64,000 nt of DNA from Aurelia coerulea. Lineage: Eukaryota; Cnidaria; Scyphozoa; Semaeostomeae; Ulmaridae. A model generated the notes under the pieces. That model ran no database searches, was not told where the DNA came from, and saw only the letters and a list, made by a program, of their open reading frames with translations. The position numbers and the translations under genes are program-made. This document shows, in pieces, positions 19,686 to 31,234 of this stretch. The stretch's first letter is position 1; every line of letters begins with the position of its first letter. The stretch is from contig CM076955.1 of assembly GCA_039566865.1 (NCBI GenBank), positions 10,059,001 through 10,123,000 of the forward strand. The letters are read 5' to 3'.

Positions 19686-22255
19686 CCACAAATAACGATG
19701 GAAACAATGTTAATTTCGAGGAGATTCAGGGACGGATGGTATCGGATGTCGTTGAGAATGAGCCTCCAGATGATATGGAAAGGTCGAGGACTCAGGGTGA
19801 AGAACTACCAAACAATGTTATTTTTGAGGAGATTCAAAGACAGTTGATATCAGATAACTTTGAGAATGAACCTCCGGATCTTATGGAAAGGTCAAGAACT
19901 CACGGCGAATACAGTAGTCAGGAAGAAGAGGTTGGCAATGTCGATTCTTTTGATTTAGATAATAACGGACGAATTCGTGGACGCTTTGAAAATGATAAGG
20001 TTATAAATCTTTCTAAACATGCATTAAGTGAAGCAGAGGTATCGGTTTTGTCAAAAGGGCTTAAGTTTGTGAGTACACCAAAGGAACTAGATTATTCGCA
20101 AATGAAAATAGATTTAGAAAATTTCGGTAGAAGATTGCGGCTTAAATGGTTGTTTAAGGACGAAGAAGATTTTTCGGAAATTCCAGCGTTCAGACCACGC
20201 AGTAAGTTCAATCCTAGGCATAAGGACGTAGCTATTGAGGTTTATCTTTCTAAGGTTGAGGATGAAATAATGAAATTATCAGCTGATGGTAAAAATTTTA
20301 GTAATCTTACAAAGGAAGAAATATCAGCTTTGAATGGTCTTATGTCTGACAGAACGATCGTTATCAAGGAAGCGGATAAAGGGTCAGGGGTGGTTGTTTG
20401 GGATCGGGAAGACTATATCAGGGAGGCAGAAGACCAGCTGGGTGATTCTGCAGTATATTTACCCCTTGATAACGATCCTTCTGAAAGTCTGCATAATGTC
20501 ATCAATCAGGCAATGGGTAGAATTAGACAACGAGGGGATATTGATGATAAAACTTTGGAATATTTAATGGTCAATAACCCCAAACTTGGTAGATTCTACC
20601 TGTTGCCTAAGATACACAAAAGGCTTAATAGTGTCCCCGGAAGGCCAGTTATTTCTAATTCTGGTTTCCACACAGAGAACTTTTCGGAATTTTTGGATTT
20701 TCTTTTACAACCCCTGGCTAAAGGTGTCCGTTCCTATATCAAGGACGCAAATCATTTCTTGCAAAAGATACAATCCTTAGGTAGCCTTCCAGAGGATGCC
20801 ATTTTGTGTACGATTGATGTGGTTGCACTTTATCCGAGCATACCCCACGATGAGGGATTGGGAGTGTTGCGAAAAGCCCTTGATTCTAGAGCAGATCGGT
20901 CGGTGTCTACAGATTCTTTAATGGACCTAGCAGAAGTAGTACTTAAGAATAACATGTTTGAGTTTAATGGGAGATTCTATCATCAAATAAGGGGTACAGC
21001 AATTGGCACCAAATGTGCGCCACCGTACTCTATTCTTTTTCTTGCGGACTTGGAAGAAAAACTTCTCCGCTCTTACGATTGTAAGCCTAGTGTATGGTGG
21101 CGTTACATTGATGACGTATTTATGATTTGGACGCATGGTGAAGAAGAGCTTCAAAGGTTTATGAACTATTTGAATGCATCACACCATTCGATCAAATTTA
21201 CCGCAGAATGGTCTAAGGAAAGCATCAATTTTTTAGATACAAGGGTTATTAAGAAAGGAAGCACTCTTGTCACTGATTTATACACAAAACCAACAGACAC
21301 CCATCAGCTCCTACATCGCTCTTCCTGCCATCCTTATCATACTAAAAAGGGTATACCTTATGGCCAAGCCCTTCGTATTCGACGAATTTGTTCGGAGGAT
21401 TCTTCGTTTAACGAACACTTGGCTGATTTATAATCTTGGCTTATTTATCGGGAATATAAGGGTGGAGAGATGGACACTCAGTTGGAGAGAGTCAAATGTT
21501 TGCAAAGGGATACCCTTTTAAATATGGAATCTAAATCTAAGGATGGCATGAGGATACCCCTCGTCCTTACTTTTTATCCTGCACTTAATGGGGTTCATGA
21601 GATCTTGAGGAAATGTGAAAATATTCTTCTTGTTGATCGTGAGCATCGCAGGATTTTTTCGGGAAAACTTTTCGTCTCATTTAGAAGGGCCAAAAACTTG
21701 AAAGATACCTTGGTTCGGGCAAAATTGAAACCGGTAAACGAGGAGCTGGTGGAAAAGGGTACGCGTAAGTGCAATGGTAGAAGGTGTCAAATATGCCCTA
21801 TGATGCGAGAGGGGTCCACGTTTTATAATGCAGATGATTCTCGGTTTTTTAGGAACTTTTCAGGGGCGTATGACTGCAACTCGGATTATGTAGTATACTT
21901 GCTACAATGCAAATGTTGCAATAAAAAGTATGTCGGTAGTACGAAGACTAAATTTCGCCAGAGATTTAACGTCTATAAATCGTATTTTCGGACCTACAAA
22001 CAAAAGCGTCTCAGTGGTAATCTTCATACGGGTAAGCCGGTCCCACAGGCAAGCTTTTTCTCTCACTTTTTTGAACAAAATCATCGGGGTGAGTTTTTGG
22101 TAAAAATAAGCATCATCGATGGTGCAGGTGACGTATATTCGCTCCGTAGAAAGGAGCTTTTTTGGCAGTATAAATTGGGTTTATTTTCTCCACAGGGCCT
22201 AAATGAAAGGGTAGCGGATGTCGAGTTGGACTTGTTTGCCTGCGGGAGCGCTTAA
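19686..22255 (+). pseudogene. PLE-B1 RT-GIY-YIG polyprotein with one in-frame stop
   Basis: One frame runs from the ATT junction to 22255, interrupted only by TAA at 21431-21433 (frames on both sides are in phase). N-terminal region: a roughly 37-residue acidic unit (NFEEIQ...ENEPPDDMERSRTQGE) occurs twice in tandem. RT: FYLLPKIHKRLNSVPGRPVI, motif A TIDVVALYPSIPHDEG, motif B IRGTAIGTKCAPPYS, motif C YIDDVFMIW (YIDD at 21104-21115), then FTAEWSKESINFLDTRV. After the stop: IPLVLTFYPALNGVHEIL, a Cys-pair finger (KCNGRRCQIC) and GIY-YIG (VVYLLQC with KKYVGSTKTKFRQRF), ending DVELDLFACGSA. The stop falls between RT and nuclease, so RT alone could still be made. Start codon unknown because of 5' truncation. 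Confidence 0.92.
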
Positions 22256-22716
22256 TCCTTCTACCGTTGCACTTAGATCTCAGGGGAAGGGGAGGGGATG
22301 CTGGCTGGTTAACTTCGTGCAATTTGCACGTGGTGTTGGGGTGGAATTCCCCATCGGGCCATTCGGGATTTAGCAACTTAAGCAAATCCTTGGAGGGTTA
22401 CTGGCTGGCGTCTGTTTTCCTGTTTCCTTGTAAACATTTATATTTCGGCTGACACTCTCAATCCCATGTGGGTAAAAGGTTAAAAGATAGGCTGTATGAT
22501 TGTAATTTTATGGTTTGGAATGTGTCTAGGGTATTTTTGTTTTTATCTTAATAAGTTTATGTTAATTTTGTTTACGCTGTAAAACGTCTGTATTATTGTA
22601 AGTCTATAGTTTGGAATGTATCAAGGGTATCGTAATTTTGATTTTATGTAAATTTTATGTTAATCTAATTTTATTTACATTGTATATAAACCTGGCTGTC
22701 CGGAGTTGTAAAGTAA

Positions 22717-22759
22717 ACTGATGAAGATTTTAATCGAAACGTTTTTGACAAATAACAGT
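22717..22759 (+). ncRNA. PLE-B1 terminal cassette, hammerhead-like
   Basis: ACTGATGAAGAT, TTTAATCGAAACGTTTTTG, AACAGTGTG. CTGATGA plus GATT/AATC stem plus GAAAC is the cleanest core match among PLE-B copies. It lies about 460 bp after the coding end. Confidence 0.5.
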
Positions 22760-22816
22760 GTGTTTTTTCATATATTTTATTTTCTGTTGTTTTTTGATGG
22801 TGCTTTTAGTTCAATT

Positions 22817-22885
22817 TTATTATTATTATTATTATTATTATTATCATTATTATTATTATTATCATTATTATTATTATTATTATTA
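22817..22885. repeat. (ATT)n microsatellite
   Basis: ATT units with two ATC interruptions, directly after the PLE-B1 tail. Confidence 0.95.
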
Positions 22886-23301
22886 AACAAGGGACATAAG
22901 AACAAAACAAAAAAAGTTCATTGTTTAATCATCTGGGATTCAGCTACTGCTAAAAAAAAGAGTTAAGCAGTGTGCGAATCTTTCGGAGGGGTCTCTTGGG
23001 GGAGCCGCAAAGTTACCAGTGTGAGTTTAAGAGCTCCCAATCTCTCTTCTAAGTCACAAAGGACACTAAAAAATAGCTAAATTAGTGCAAAGCAGGAAAT
23101 ATTCTATTGTTTGTCAGTTGTAAAGGTATTAGGTTTTTTAGATAGATTCATTGTAAATATAGATTTATCGTCATGTAAATAATTTTAGGTGTAAACAACG
23201 TAATTTCTATAAATTTTCGGCTGCCTTGTAAAGTTTTTATACTGAAGAAGATTTTATATCGAAACGTTTTTGCGACATCCAACAGTTTTTGTTTTTATTT
23301 A

Positions 23302-23302
<1 letters not shown>
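22886..23302 (+). mobile_element. 3' UTR stub of another PLE
   Basis: About 415 bp with no coding frame between ATT tracts, ending in a terminal cassette at 23241-23286. It resembles the non-coding 3' part of PLEs (the text before the cassette, CTGCCTTGTAAAG, recalls the 3' UTR end of PLE-B). Interpreted as a severely 5'-truncated insertion. Confidence 0.6.
23241..23286 (+). ncRNA. PLE terminal cassette, hammerhead-like
   Basis: ACTGAAGAAGAT, TATATCGAAACGTTTTTG, AACAGTTTTTG at the end of the PLE stub, 16 bp before ATT repeats. Confidence 0.45.

Positions 23303-23375
<73 letters not shown>
23303..23375. repeat. (ATT)n microsatellite
   Basis: About 24 ATT units. PLE-A3 coding sequence starts at its right edge. 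Confidence 0.97.
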
Positions 23376-23377
<2 letters not shown>

Positions 23378-23477
23378 AGGACACCTTGTTTCTATGGTCT
23401 TCCCAAAATCCATAAGGCCTTCGAAAAGTTCCCTCCTCTTCGCCCAATTTGCAGTGGGTATAACTCATGCTCCACAA

Positions 23478-24026
23478 AGCATAGGTTCCAAATCTTTAAA
23501 AAGGCTGGTGTAAAATAGAGTGACCTATTTCTTGGAACGGGATGATTTCAAAGAAACTTTAGCTATTTCTCTATAATTCTACCGTTGGACTTTTCTGAAA
23601 TCTTCAATATTTTCAGAATTATAATGTTTTTCTTCTTTTTCAAGAATTCAAGAAAAATTTTTAAAAAAACTTAAAACCATCGTAATTTCTAGACTGTTTG
23701 ACGCAACATGAATTAATTTCGAAGAAAACCATAGTTTATGAATGCCCACAATATGGCATCAAGCAAAAGTCTGTCATTCTTCTGGTTTATGATTTAGAAA
23801 TTTGATGACGTCACATCCTAAAATGAGTTGGAATATAAAATACGCTGTAATTTCGCAAAATATTCAAGATTTCTGCAAAGTCCAACGGTAGAATTATAGA
23901 TCAGTATATAAAGTACCCATTATAGATCAGTATATAAAGTTTCTTTCAAGCCATTCAATCAGAAGAAATAGGTCATTGAATTTTACACCCACCTTTTTAC
24001 GCTGAGTTAAAGATTTGGAACCTATG
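23478..24026. mobile_element. 549-bp foldback MITE inside the PLE-A3 RT
   Basis: Flanked by ATGCTCCACAA at 23467-23477 and 24027-24037 (up to 11 bp). The ends AGCATAGGTTCCAAATC and GATTTGGAACCTATG are inverted, and the arms continue inward (ATAATTCTACCGTTGGACTT near 23573 and its complement near 23880). Same family as the MITE at 2918-3428. Non-coding; Mutator-like by duplication length. Confidence 0.82.
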
Positions 24027-24481
24027 ATGCTCCACAAGATTATCAGAATGGGTAGATAGTTTTCTGAAACCAGCAGCAATGCAGACAAGCTCATATGTCC
24101 GAGATACGACTGACTTCGTCAACAAAATAGAGCAATTCAAAATCGACAGTACTAAAAGCAAAGATCCCTACATCGTAACAATGGATGTATCCTCGTTGTA
24201 TCCAAACATCGACCATGGAGAAGGTGTAGCTGCATGCGTAGAAGCACTTGAAAGACGCACAAATAAGTCTGTTCCTAGCGATGTTATAGCCGACCTCCTA
24301 ATCTTCATCCTAAAAAGCAACACACTATCATTCGACGGCAAATTTTACCATCAAATCAAAGGGACTGCAATGGGTACACCCATACCCATGGCTGTTAGCT
24401 TTGCAAACTTATTTATGTCAAACTTTGAGACTGATTTGCTACACGAGTATGAAAGAGAATATCATAAAGGTCCTGCTATGT

Positions 24482-25071
24482 CTAGCTATGATCAATTCTA
24501 AGGTAAACAAAATTCGTGAAAGAGCATTGCGAATTGTATGCAAAGATAGTGGAAATGATTTTGTAAATAATGTAAATAGTTCTGTAACCACGCACAAACG
24601 CAATCTGCAGTTGCTTATGATAGAGATTTTCAAAACAAAGAACGATCTCAACCCAACTTTTATGAAAGATATCTTTGCAGAAAGAGACAGCTATTATAGT
24701 CTGCGTAATGTAAATCATTTGCAACTGCCGAAAGTAAGGACGACAATATATGGTACAGAACATATTCAGTATAGAGGCTGCCTTTTATGGTCCTCACTTC
24801 CAAGTTTTTTGAAAGACTGTAGCACAATTCAAGAATTTAAAAGAAAAATAAAACAGTGGAATTGCGATTCATGCACCTGCAGATTGTGTAAAGTTTTTAT
24901 CAAAGATTTAGAGTTTTTAGATTAATTAATTTTGTCATTTCTGGGTATTGTTCTTCTTTGTAAATTATAATGTATTTTCTTTTAGTTCTAGTTGGCCTTA
25001 ATTAGCTGTTATTTTAGCTATTTGAATTATAAAGCCAACTTTAAATAAATCGATAATAATAATAATAATAA
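24482..25071 (+). mobile_element. 5'-truncated LINE inside PLE-A3, (ATA)n tail
   Basis: Inserted between motifs B and C of the PLE RT with the short duplication TATGT (24477-24481, 25072-25076). It encodes a LINE C-terminus: NSKVNKIRERALRIVCKD, LMIEIFKTKNDLNPTFMKDI, LWSSLPSFLKDCSTIQEFKR and a Cys-rich end (CDSCTCRLC), stopping at 24925. Closest local relative is the LINE at 50240-50698 (KIQERALRFLYNDH, CKCNACQ). It ends in ATAATAATA rather than poly(A). An open frame starting at 24401 merely fuses PLE codons read out of phase with LINE codons. Confidence 0.82.
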
Positions 25072-25192
25072 TATGTGGATACGATACATAGACGATGTAT
25101 TTTTTGTATGGGATCATAATCAAGAAGAGCTGAAACATTTCCTGTCTTATTGCAACTCATTCGCTGCAAAGAATTCTTACAGATCTACTATT

Positions 25193-25369
25193 CTCACCCA
25201 AGGGGTCACTCTGAAATCTCAAAATAACGCATGAAAACTCCATTCTTTACCCCCACGGGATCTGCTTAGCTATGTGTGTAGCCCCTTGAGGCTCAAGCAA
25301 GGTATTTAAAGCTTAGAATTGGTTTATTCCGTCTCTTTCTACGCAACAAGCAGTCACACGTGTAAAAGC
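25193..25369 (+). repeat. Left 177-bp terminal inverted repeat
   Basis: Matches the complement of 33285-33461 over its whole length, ending inward at ACACGTGTAAAAGC. Beyond it the two sides diverge, except for a 17-bp word (GAAAGAACCGTCGCCGA) that occurs near both ends in the same absolute orientation (about 25390 and 33251). Confidence 0.9.
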
Positions 25370-26028
25370 TCTCGCTTCAGTTATGTCGTGAAAGAACCGT
25401 CGCCGACATAGCCCAAGCCCTTTTGAGCAGGTACCTGATATCGAAGTCGAAATATACTAGGCATTTATGAAGATGAAATACAACAGCCAGCTAACCAGGT
25501 AGCTGAAGTTTCTTTACAACGAGTTCGGCAAGCAGTGGAAAGCCAGCAGACCGAGCCAGTAGCAAGTGCTGTAAGCTAATATCAATATTCATTCTATCAT
25601 TTAGGCCCATTTTTCAATCAATAATCTGCGTCTCGTTCGTTGTCTCGAACATCGTAGGATATCCCGCTCTTTACCTTACTATAGGTTTTATTATGCTTGC
25701 CTGGGCTTTATATGCGTTTCTTTGTGCGGGTTGCTCCATTTATTTTGCAATGGCAAGCTCTCTCGGTATTTTTGCATAAAAACACAACACCACGTGCTGT
25801 TTTTTCAATGTGCCAGTAGGTCCTAGCTGCAAAAATATTTCTTGTATAATTTTACAGAGACATCATTTAGCGACATTTTCGTAACAGTTGTAAAAAGGAC
25901 TTTTTGATTACGAAGGGAGCTTTGTCTTACGTACATCTTTTTTCAAAATTTCATCTTTTTGCCAAAATTTCATTTATAAGTTGAAGGGCACCGCTTATTA
26001 GCATAAATCTTCCTTACTGTTTACAACC
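25370..26028. other. Left interior of the 8.3-kb element, unassigned
   Basis: One open stretch near 25480-25568 (QPANQVAEVSLQRVRQAVES, Gln-rich) ends at a donor-like GCT-GTAAGC. That could be an exon, but there is no recognisable domain and flanking frames contain stops. Nothing else found. Confidence 0.25.
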
Positions 26029-28625
26029 AAAGAGAATTTTATTTGTCAATTTGTAAGAGCACCGTCTAGCGTACATCTTCGTTACGGTAGCCAAATAGAA
26101 TGTTATTTATGGATTTGAAAGAGCACTGTCTTGGGTAAATCTACGTTACGGTAGGCAAAAAGATTTTGATTTATGAATTTCAAAGAGCACCGTCTAGCGT
26201 ATATCTTCGTTACGGAAGCTATTATTTGTGTGTGATTTAGTTGTTAAAAAATTTTATGTGGCCAGTGTCCGATGGAATTTTTAGTAAACATTTCTCGTTC
26301 CTTAAGTAATCTCTGTGTAACTCCCTAAAACCTAGTTGTTAATTTTGATTTATTTTTCTCCTTAGTTAATAAGTCGCTCCTAGCCACTTGGGGGTTTATC
26401 TAAAAACCTTTACACTCGGTCTGTGGCTGGGTTCCTTGTGGCTGGGCTGCGTGATCCCCTACCCTATTGCTAAGTTAATAAAACCTATTTATGAAATTAA
26501 ATTTATTAAATATTGTTCTTTAATATTGCAAGATGTCATTCTTTATCAACATTAAGCAGTAGGAGGGCGCTCAGCCCAGTCTCAAGGAACATCAGCAATG
26601 CAAATATCAAACGACCCTTGTGGGGACTCACTGTCCTTTTGCAAGTCTTTCACATATTGAATGTCTTCCGCCAAATCATTTTGAAAGAGCACCGTTTAGC
26701 GTACATCTTCGTTACGGTAGCCAAAGAGAATTTGATTTATGAATTTGAAAGAGCACCGTCTAGCGTATATATTCGTTACGGTAGCCAAAGAGAATTTGAT
26801 TTATGAATTTGCAAGAGCACCGTCTAGCGTAAATCTTCGTTACGGTAGCCAAAGAGAATTTGATTTATGAATTTGAAAGAGCACCGTCTAGCGTATATCT
26901 TCGTTACGGTAGCCAAAGAGAATTTGATTTATGAATTTTAAAGAGCACCGTTTAGCGTACATCTTCGTTACGGTAGGCAAAGAGAATTTGATTTATGAAT
27001 TTGAAAGAGCACCGTTTTAGCGTACATCTTCGTTACGGTAGCCAAAGAGAATTTGATTTATGAATTTGAAAGAGCACCGTTTAGCGTACATCTTCGTTAC
27101 GGTATCCAAAGAGAATTTGATTTATGAATTTGAAAGAGCACCGTTTTAGCGTACATCTTCGTTACAGTAGCCAAAGAGAATTTGATTTATGAATTTGCAA
27201 GAGCACCGTCTAGCGTAAATCTTCGTTACGGTAGCCAAAGAGAATTTGATTTATGAATTTGAAAGAGCACCGTCTAGCGTATATATTCGTTACGGTAGCC
27301 AAAGAGAATTTGATTTATGAATTTGCAAGAGCACCGTCTAGCGTATATATTCGTTACGGTAGCCAAAGATAATTTGATTTATGAATTTGCAAGAGCACCG
27401 TCTAGCGTAAATCTTCGTTACGGTAGCCAAAGAGAATTTGATTTATGAATTTGAAAGAGCACCGTTTAGCGTACATCTTCGTTACGGTAGCCAAAGAGAA
27501 TTTGATTTATGAATTTGAAAGAGCACCGTCTAGCGTATATCTTCGTTACGGTAGCCAAAGAGAATTTGATTTATGAATTTGAAAGAGCACCGTTTAGCGT
27601 ACATCTTCGTTCAGTAGCCAAAGAGAATTTGATTTATGAATTTGCAAGAGCACCGTCTAGCGTAAATCTTCGTTACGGTAGCCAAAGAGAATTTGATTTA
27701 TGAATTTGAAAGAGCACCGTTTAGCGTACATCTTCGTTACGGTAGCCAAAGAGAATTTGATTTATGAATTTGCAAGAGCACCGTCTAGCGTAAATCTTCG
27801 TTACGGTAGCCAAAGAGAATTTGATTTATGAATTTGAAAGAGCACCGTTTTAGCGTACATCTTCGTTACGGTAGCCAAAGAGAATTTGATTTATGAATTT
27901 GCAAGAGCACCGTCTAGCGTAAATCTTCGTTACGGTAGCCAAAGAGAATTTGATTTATGAATTTGAAAGAGCACCGTTTTAGCGTACATCTTCGTTACGG
28001 TATCCAAAGAGAATTTGATTTATGAATTTGAAAGAGCACCGTCTAGCGTATATCTTCGTTACGGTAGCCAAAGAGAATTTGATTTATGAATTTGAAAGAG
28101 CACCGTCTAGCGTATATATTCGTTACGGTAGCCAAAGAGAATTTGATTTATGAATTTGCAAGAGCACCGTCTAGCGTATATATTCGTTACGGTAGCCAAA
28201 GATAATTTGATTTATGAATTTGCAAGAGCACCGTCTAGCGTAAATCTTCGTTACGGTAGCCAAAGAGAATTTGACTTATGAATTTGAAAGAGCACCGTTT
28301 TTGCGTATTACGGTAGCCAAAGAGAATTTGATTTATGAATTTGAAAGAGCACCGTCTAGCGTATATCTTCGTTACGGTGGCCAAAGAGAATTTGATTTAT
28401 GAATTTGAAAGAGCACCGTTTAGCGTACACTTCGTTACGGTAGCCAAAGAGAATTTGATTTATGAATTTGAAAGAGCACCGTCTAGCGTATATATTCTTA
28501 TACATCTTCGTTACGGTAGCCAAAGGGAATTTGATTTATGAATTTGAAAGAGCACCGTCTAGCGTAAGTCTTCGTTTCGGTAGCCAAAAAGAACTTGATT
28601 GATGAATTTTAAAGAGCACTGTTTA
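26029..28625 (+). repeat. 64-bp minisatellite with subtypes
   Basis: Three diverged units at 26029-26222, about 460 bp of other sequence, then about 30 tandem units at 26680-28625. Core words: AGAGCACCGTCTAGCGTA, CTTCGTTACGGTAGCC and AAAGAGAATTTGATTTATG. Units differ at diagnostic positions (GAAAGAG or GCAAGAG; CGTCTAGCG or CGTTTAGCG; GTATAT, GTAAAT or GTACAT), and subtypes recur in blocks. Because 64 is not a multiple of 3, frames cycle, so peptides such as EFERAPSSV and YGSQREFDL are by-products. Confidence 0.95.
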
Positions 28626-31230
28626 CCGTTAATTTACATTTTATGCAGACATTGTCCACAAGAGATTTGCTAAACCTATTGTTACACCCTTTTTTGTCAC
28701 TTCTTTTGACCCAAAAGCTCCTGTTTACGCTGTTTCGTGCAATGATTTCGTATGTCTTATGACGTATGACATTGTTCGTCGATGGTGGTTTCTCATAGTT
28801 GCAGTGCTTCATATCGACTCCAGCTTGGCTCAAACATTCCTAAAGTTATGACTTATAAGACGAAATAATGCCATGCTCGATAAGGCCCCCCCTTGACGTA
28901 TAAAATCGGTAGCTTATGGTGGCCCTTGATTGTTCTAAGGATTTTATCTGTTGCAGTTGTTTTTTCTATGCAACCCAAGCACAATTACAGACAATGCAAA
29001 ATTGAAAAAAAAAAAATAGATAAAACTACTGCACTACACACGGGAGACACGAAATGTGCCTCTGTCTCATAGACTCCTGTGAGCTTTAGTCAGTCCCATT
29101 CTGATGATAACACAAATTTCAAAGGCCTTTGTTTGCCAAGAATGTTTCCGTTTTTCGCATCTGATTTTTTCTAGTATCTATCTTTAAGTGCAACTTTCTT
29201 TTACCAGTATCCATCAAATGGTTTCAATATTTTTGCACAACGATTCGGAGATTCCAAACTGCAATGTTTTTTCCTGCCGTCTTCTTTTTGGATCATTGCT
29301 TGTTTATGATCTACAAGTTACCCTTGTTATCTCCGATTTCCCCTAGGACATATTTCGCCCAGTGGTATCCTTCTTAGCAGTTTATAACCTTGTTTTTGTC
29401 TCAGTAGAAAAACAAAATCATGAGGTGATATCCTTTATATCCTCCTAGCAAAATACTTGGATGGCATACAAAACCTTTTGCAATGGGATTTGCTTGCATT
29501 CAGACTGTTCTTTTAACTGTTGCAGGCCGCACTTACAATTGCTAGAATGCGGGAATCGGCCGTTAGCTACAGGCGATGCTGTTGACAGAATAATTCTGGT
29601 TTCCACTTCTGTAATAAATGTAACAGTCAGTAAGGTCCTCCTCACGCTAACATTCAACCTACAACTTGTTGAGGTAGATGAACAATGCATCGTGGATAGA
29701 CGGAATATATTTATTTTGGTGCATGTGCAGCCAGCAGCCTTGGCCAGTTTTCCATCACAAAAGCTCTTTAAAGGCTTCATTACATTGTTTATCTTAATGT
29801 ACTACATATGTAATTCTCGATTAAAACTTCAAAATTTCAACTTTACACTTTCTTGGATAAATGTAGATTCCAGCTCTGTAAACGAGCCACTAATTTCTGA
29901 ATTATGGACCAACATTCTAACAGTTGGTCAACAAATCATTCCCTGACAAGGCCCTAGCAACGGCTATTTTGTTAACTATTTGGAGGCCGAATTTCGAATT
30001 TTGGGCTTGAGGTCTGCAATTCTTCTCTGCCTTCTATTCCACCATTCCATTTTCAAAGTGAATAGGAGGCTCTAGCATAATGGTTGAGTGGTTGAGAGTA
30101 CAAAATATTTGTATAAACAAGTAATTAGAGTAGAATATATTTATATTTATACGCACTTTTATGCGATTTGAAATAAGCACGACGTTCGAGCCAGGCCCGA
30201 TACCAGCCTTAATTCTTAGAGGGGCAAAGAACCAAAATTTTCCGACGCTCTAAAGTCAACAACAACAACAGCAACAACCCCAATTTTAGGGACATACGTT
30301 AAAACATGCACGAAAAGACTGATGTGCTCCTTTAATGACTAGATTTTGGAATTATTTTGTAGTTTCAACGTTGCAGCCTTCAACATTGGTCAATATGAAG
30401 AAAAAGAAAATGCTGTAGATTCAAAATCCATGTTAAATTTTATCCTCGAAAGACAATAAATTCATGTTCCATGCATCATTGTCCCAGTGAAATCTTCTAA
30501 ATGTGGGCCTGTAACAACAACAAAATCCGACAAGTGGAGTAAAATTTCCGACAAATGGCCTTGCTCCGCCCCCCCCGCCCCCCCCCCCCCCCCACTGGCT
30601 TCGGCCATGGTTCGAGCATAGCCCGTTATCAAGCCTCAATATTTATCAAAATATTTGTAGCGGACAAGAAGTAAAGTTGAGTCATGATATTCATCGGCAA
30701 CGATCGTAATATCAGCCAAGAATGGGAAATAAAGATATTGATGAAGAGGGGAAAAACTCACAAGCAGCTTTATCATGAAAATGGATTTTTCAGAGGCCGT
30801 GAACGATCCGAAGAGCAAGGCAAAAAGCACCTTTCAACCTCCTCAAAATCTGCCTAGTTAGGCGCACAAAATGAAGTTGAAAATGGCATTCTGGCCTACT
30901 TTGAAATTGGTCACGCAAAGAGGTGAAAATTGAAACCATTTTTCCGAACTTCTTGACCTCACATTTTCAAAGATACACATTTAGGTCTTCCGAATTCAGG
31001 TTAAGTTAAATAATTTATCCATTTCTTGCTTGCTGTGATGAAATTTTTTAATATGAGGTCTAACTTTGCTGCATGCTTGACTAAAAAAAGAATTTTCTCT
31101 AATTTCGAATTAGTTGACTTAAGATTTGTTGTTTGCCTTTCATGGTAGTCTTCATAGTTCATATAACTGACATACAAAATTTGGCAATCATTTGTAATTC
31201 CACGCAGAGTTGGAAACAAAACATCTTGGT
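28626..31230. other. Middle of the 8.3-kb element, unassigned
   Basis: Unique AT-rich sequence. Frames at 29461-29946 (plus, 161 aa) and 29445-29780 (minus, 111 aa, Cys-rich) overlap on opposite strands and match nothing I know. A long C-run lies at about 30568-30591. At 30611-30633 the complement reads CTTGATAACGGGCTATGCTC, matching the terminal motif of PLE-C at 44976-45000, so a decayed PLE end may lie here. Confidence 0.3.
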
Positions 31231-31234
31231 AATT

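Larger units (their letters stand above)
19685..22816 (+). mobile_element. PLE-B1: near-complete Penelope-like element
   Basis: The most complete element in the window: coding region 19686-22255, 3' UTR to 22716, terminal cassette 22717-22759, then a tail with ATTTTCTGTT and GATGGTGCTTTTAG, ending at (ATT)n. Its 5' end is cut at the ATT tract, so the far N-terminus (partly seen at 8640-8990) is missing. Confidence 0.9.
23376..25192 (+). pseudogene. PLE-A3 reverse transcriptase, split by a MITE and a LINE
   Basis: First piece: CFYGLPKIHKAFEKFPPLRP and ICSGYNSCST (23380-23477). Second (24038-24481): WVDSFLKPAAM, motif A YIVTMDVSSLYPNIDHGEG, motif B YHQIKGTAMGTPIPMAVSFA, then HKGPAM. Third (from 25077): WIRYIDDVFFVWDHNQEELK with YIDD at 25084-25095, ending at KNSYRSTI where the TIR element enters. 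All RT palm motifs are present and no stop was seen in the PLE pieces themselves. The 5' end is truncated at the ATT tract. Product would be the RNA-copying half of a PLE protein. Confidence 0.88.

Noticed and set aside
24401..24925. 174-codon frame as a novel protein
   Set aside because: The first 27 codons are PLE-A3 RT read out of phase; the rest is the inserted LINE.
26680..28625. Possible CRISPR-like array or repeat protein gene
   Set aside because: Units are contiguous 64-bp tandem repeats without unique spacers. The period is not a multiple of 3, so no continuous repeat protein is possible. The context is a eukaryotic transposon.
29445..29946. Cys-rich frame as a possible DNA-binding protein
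   Set aside because: Cysteine spacing fits no domain I can name, and an overlapping frame of similar length exists on the other strand.
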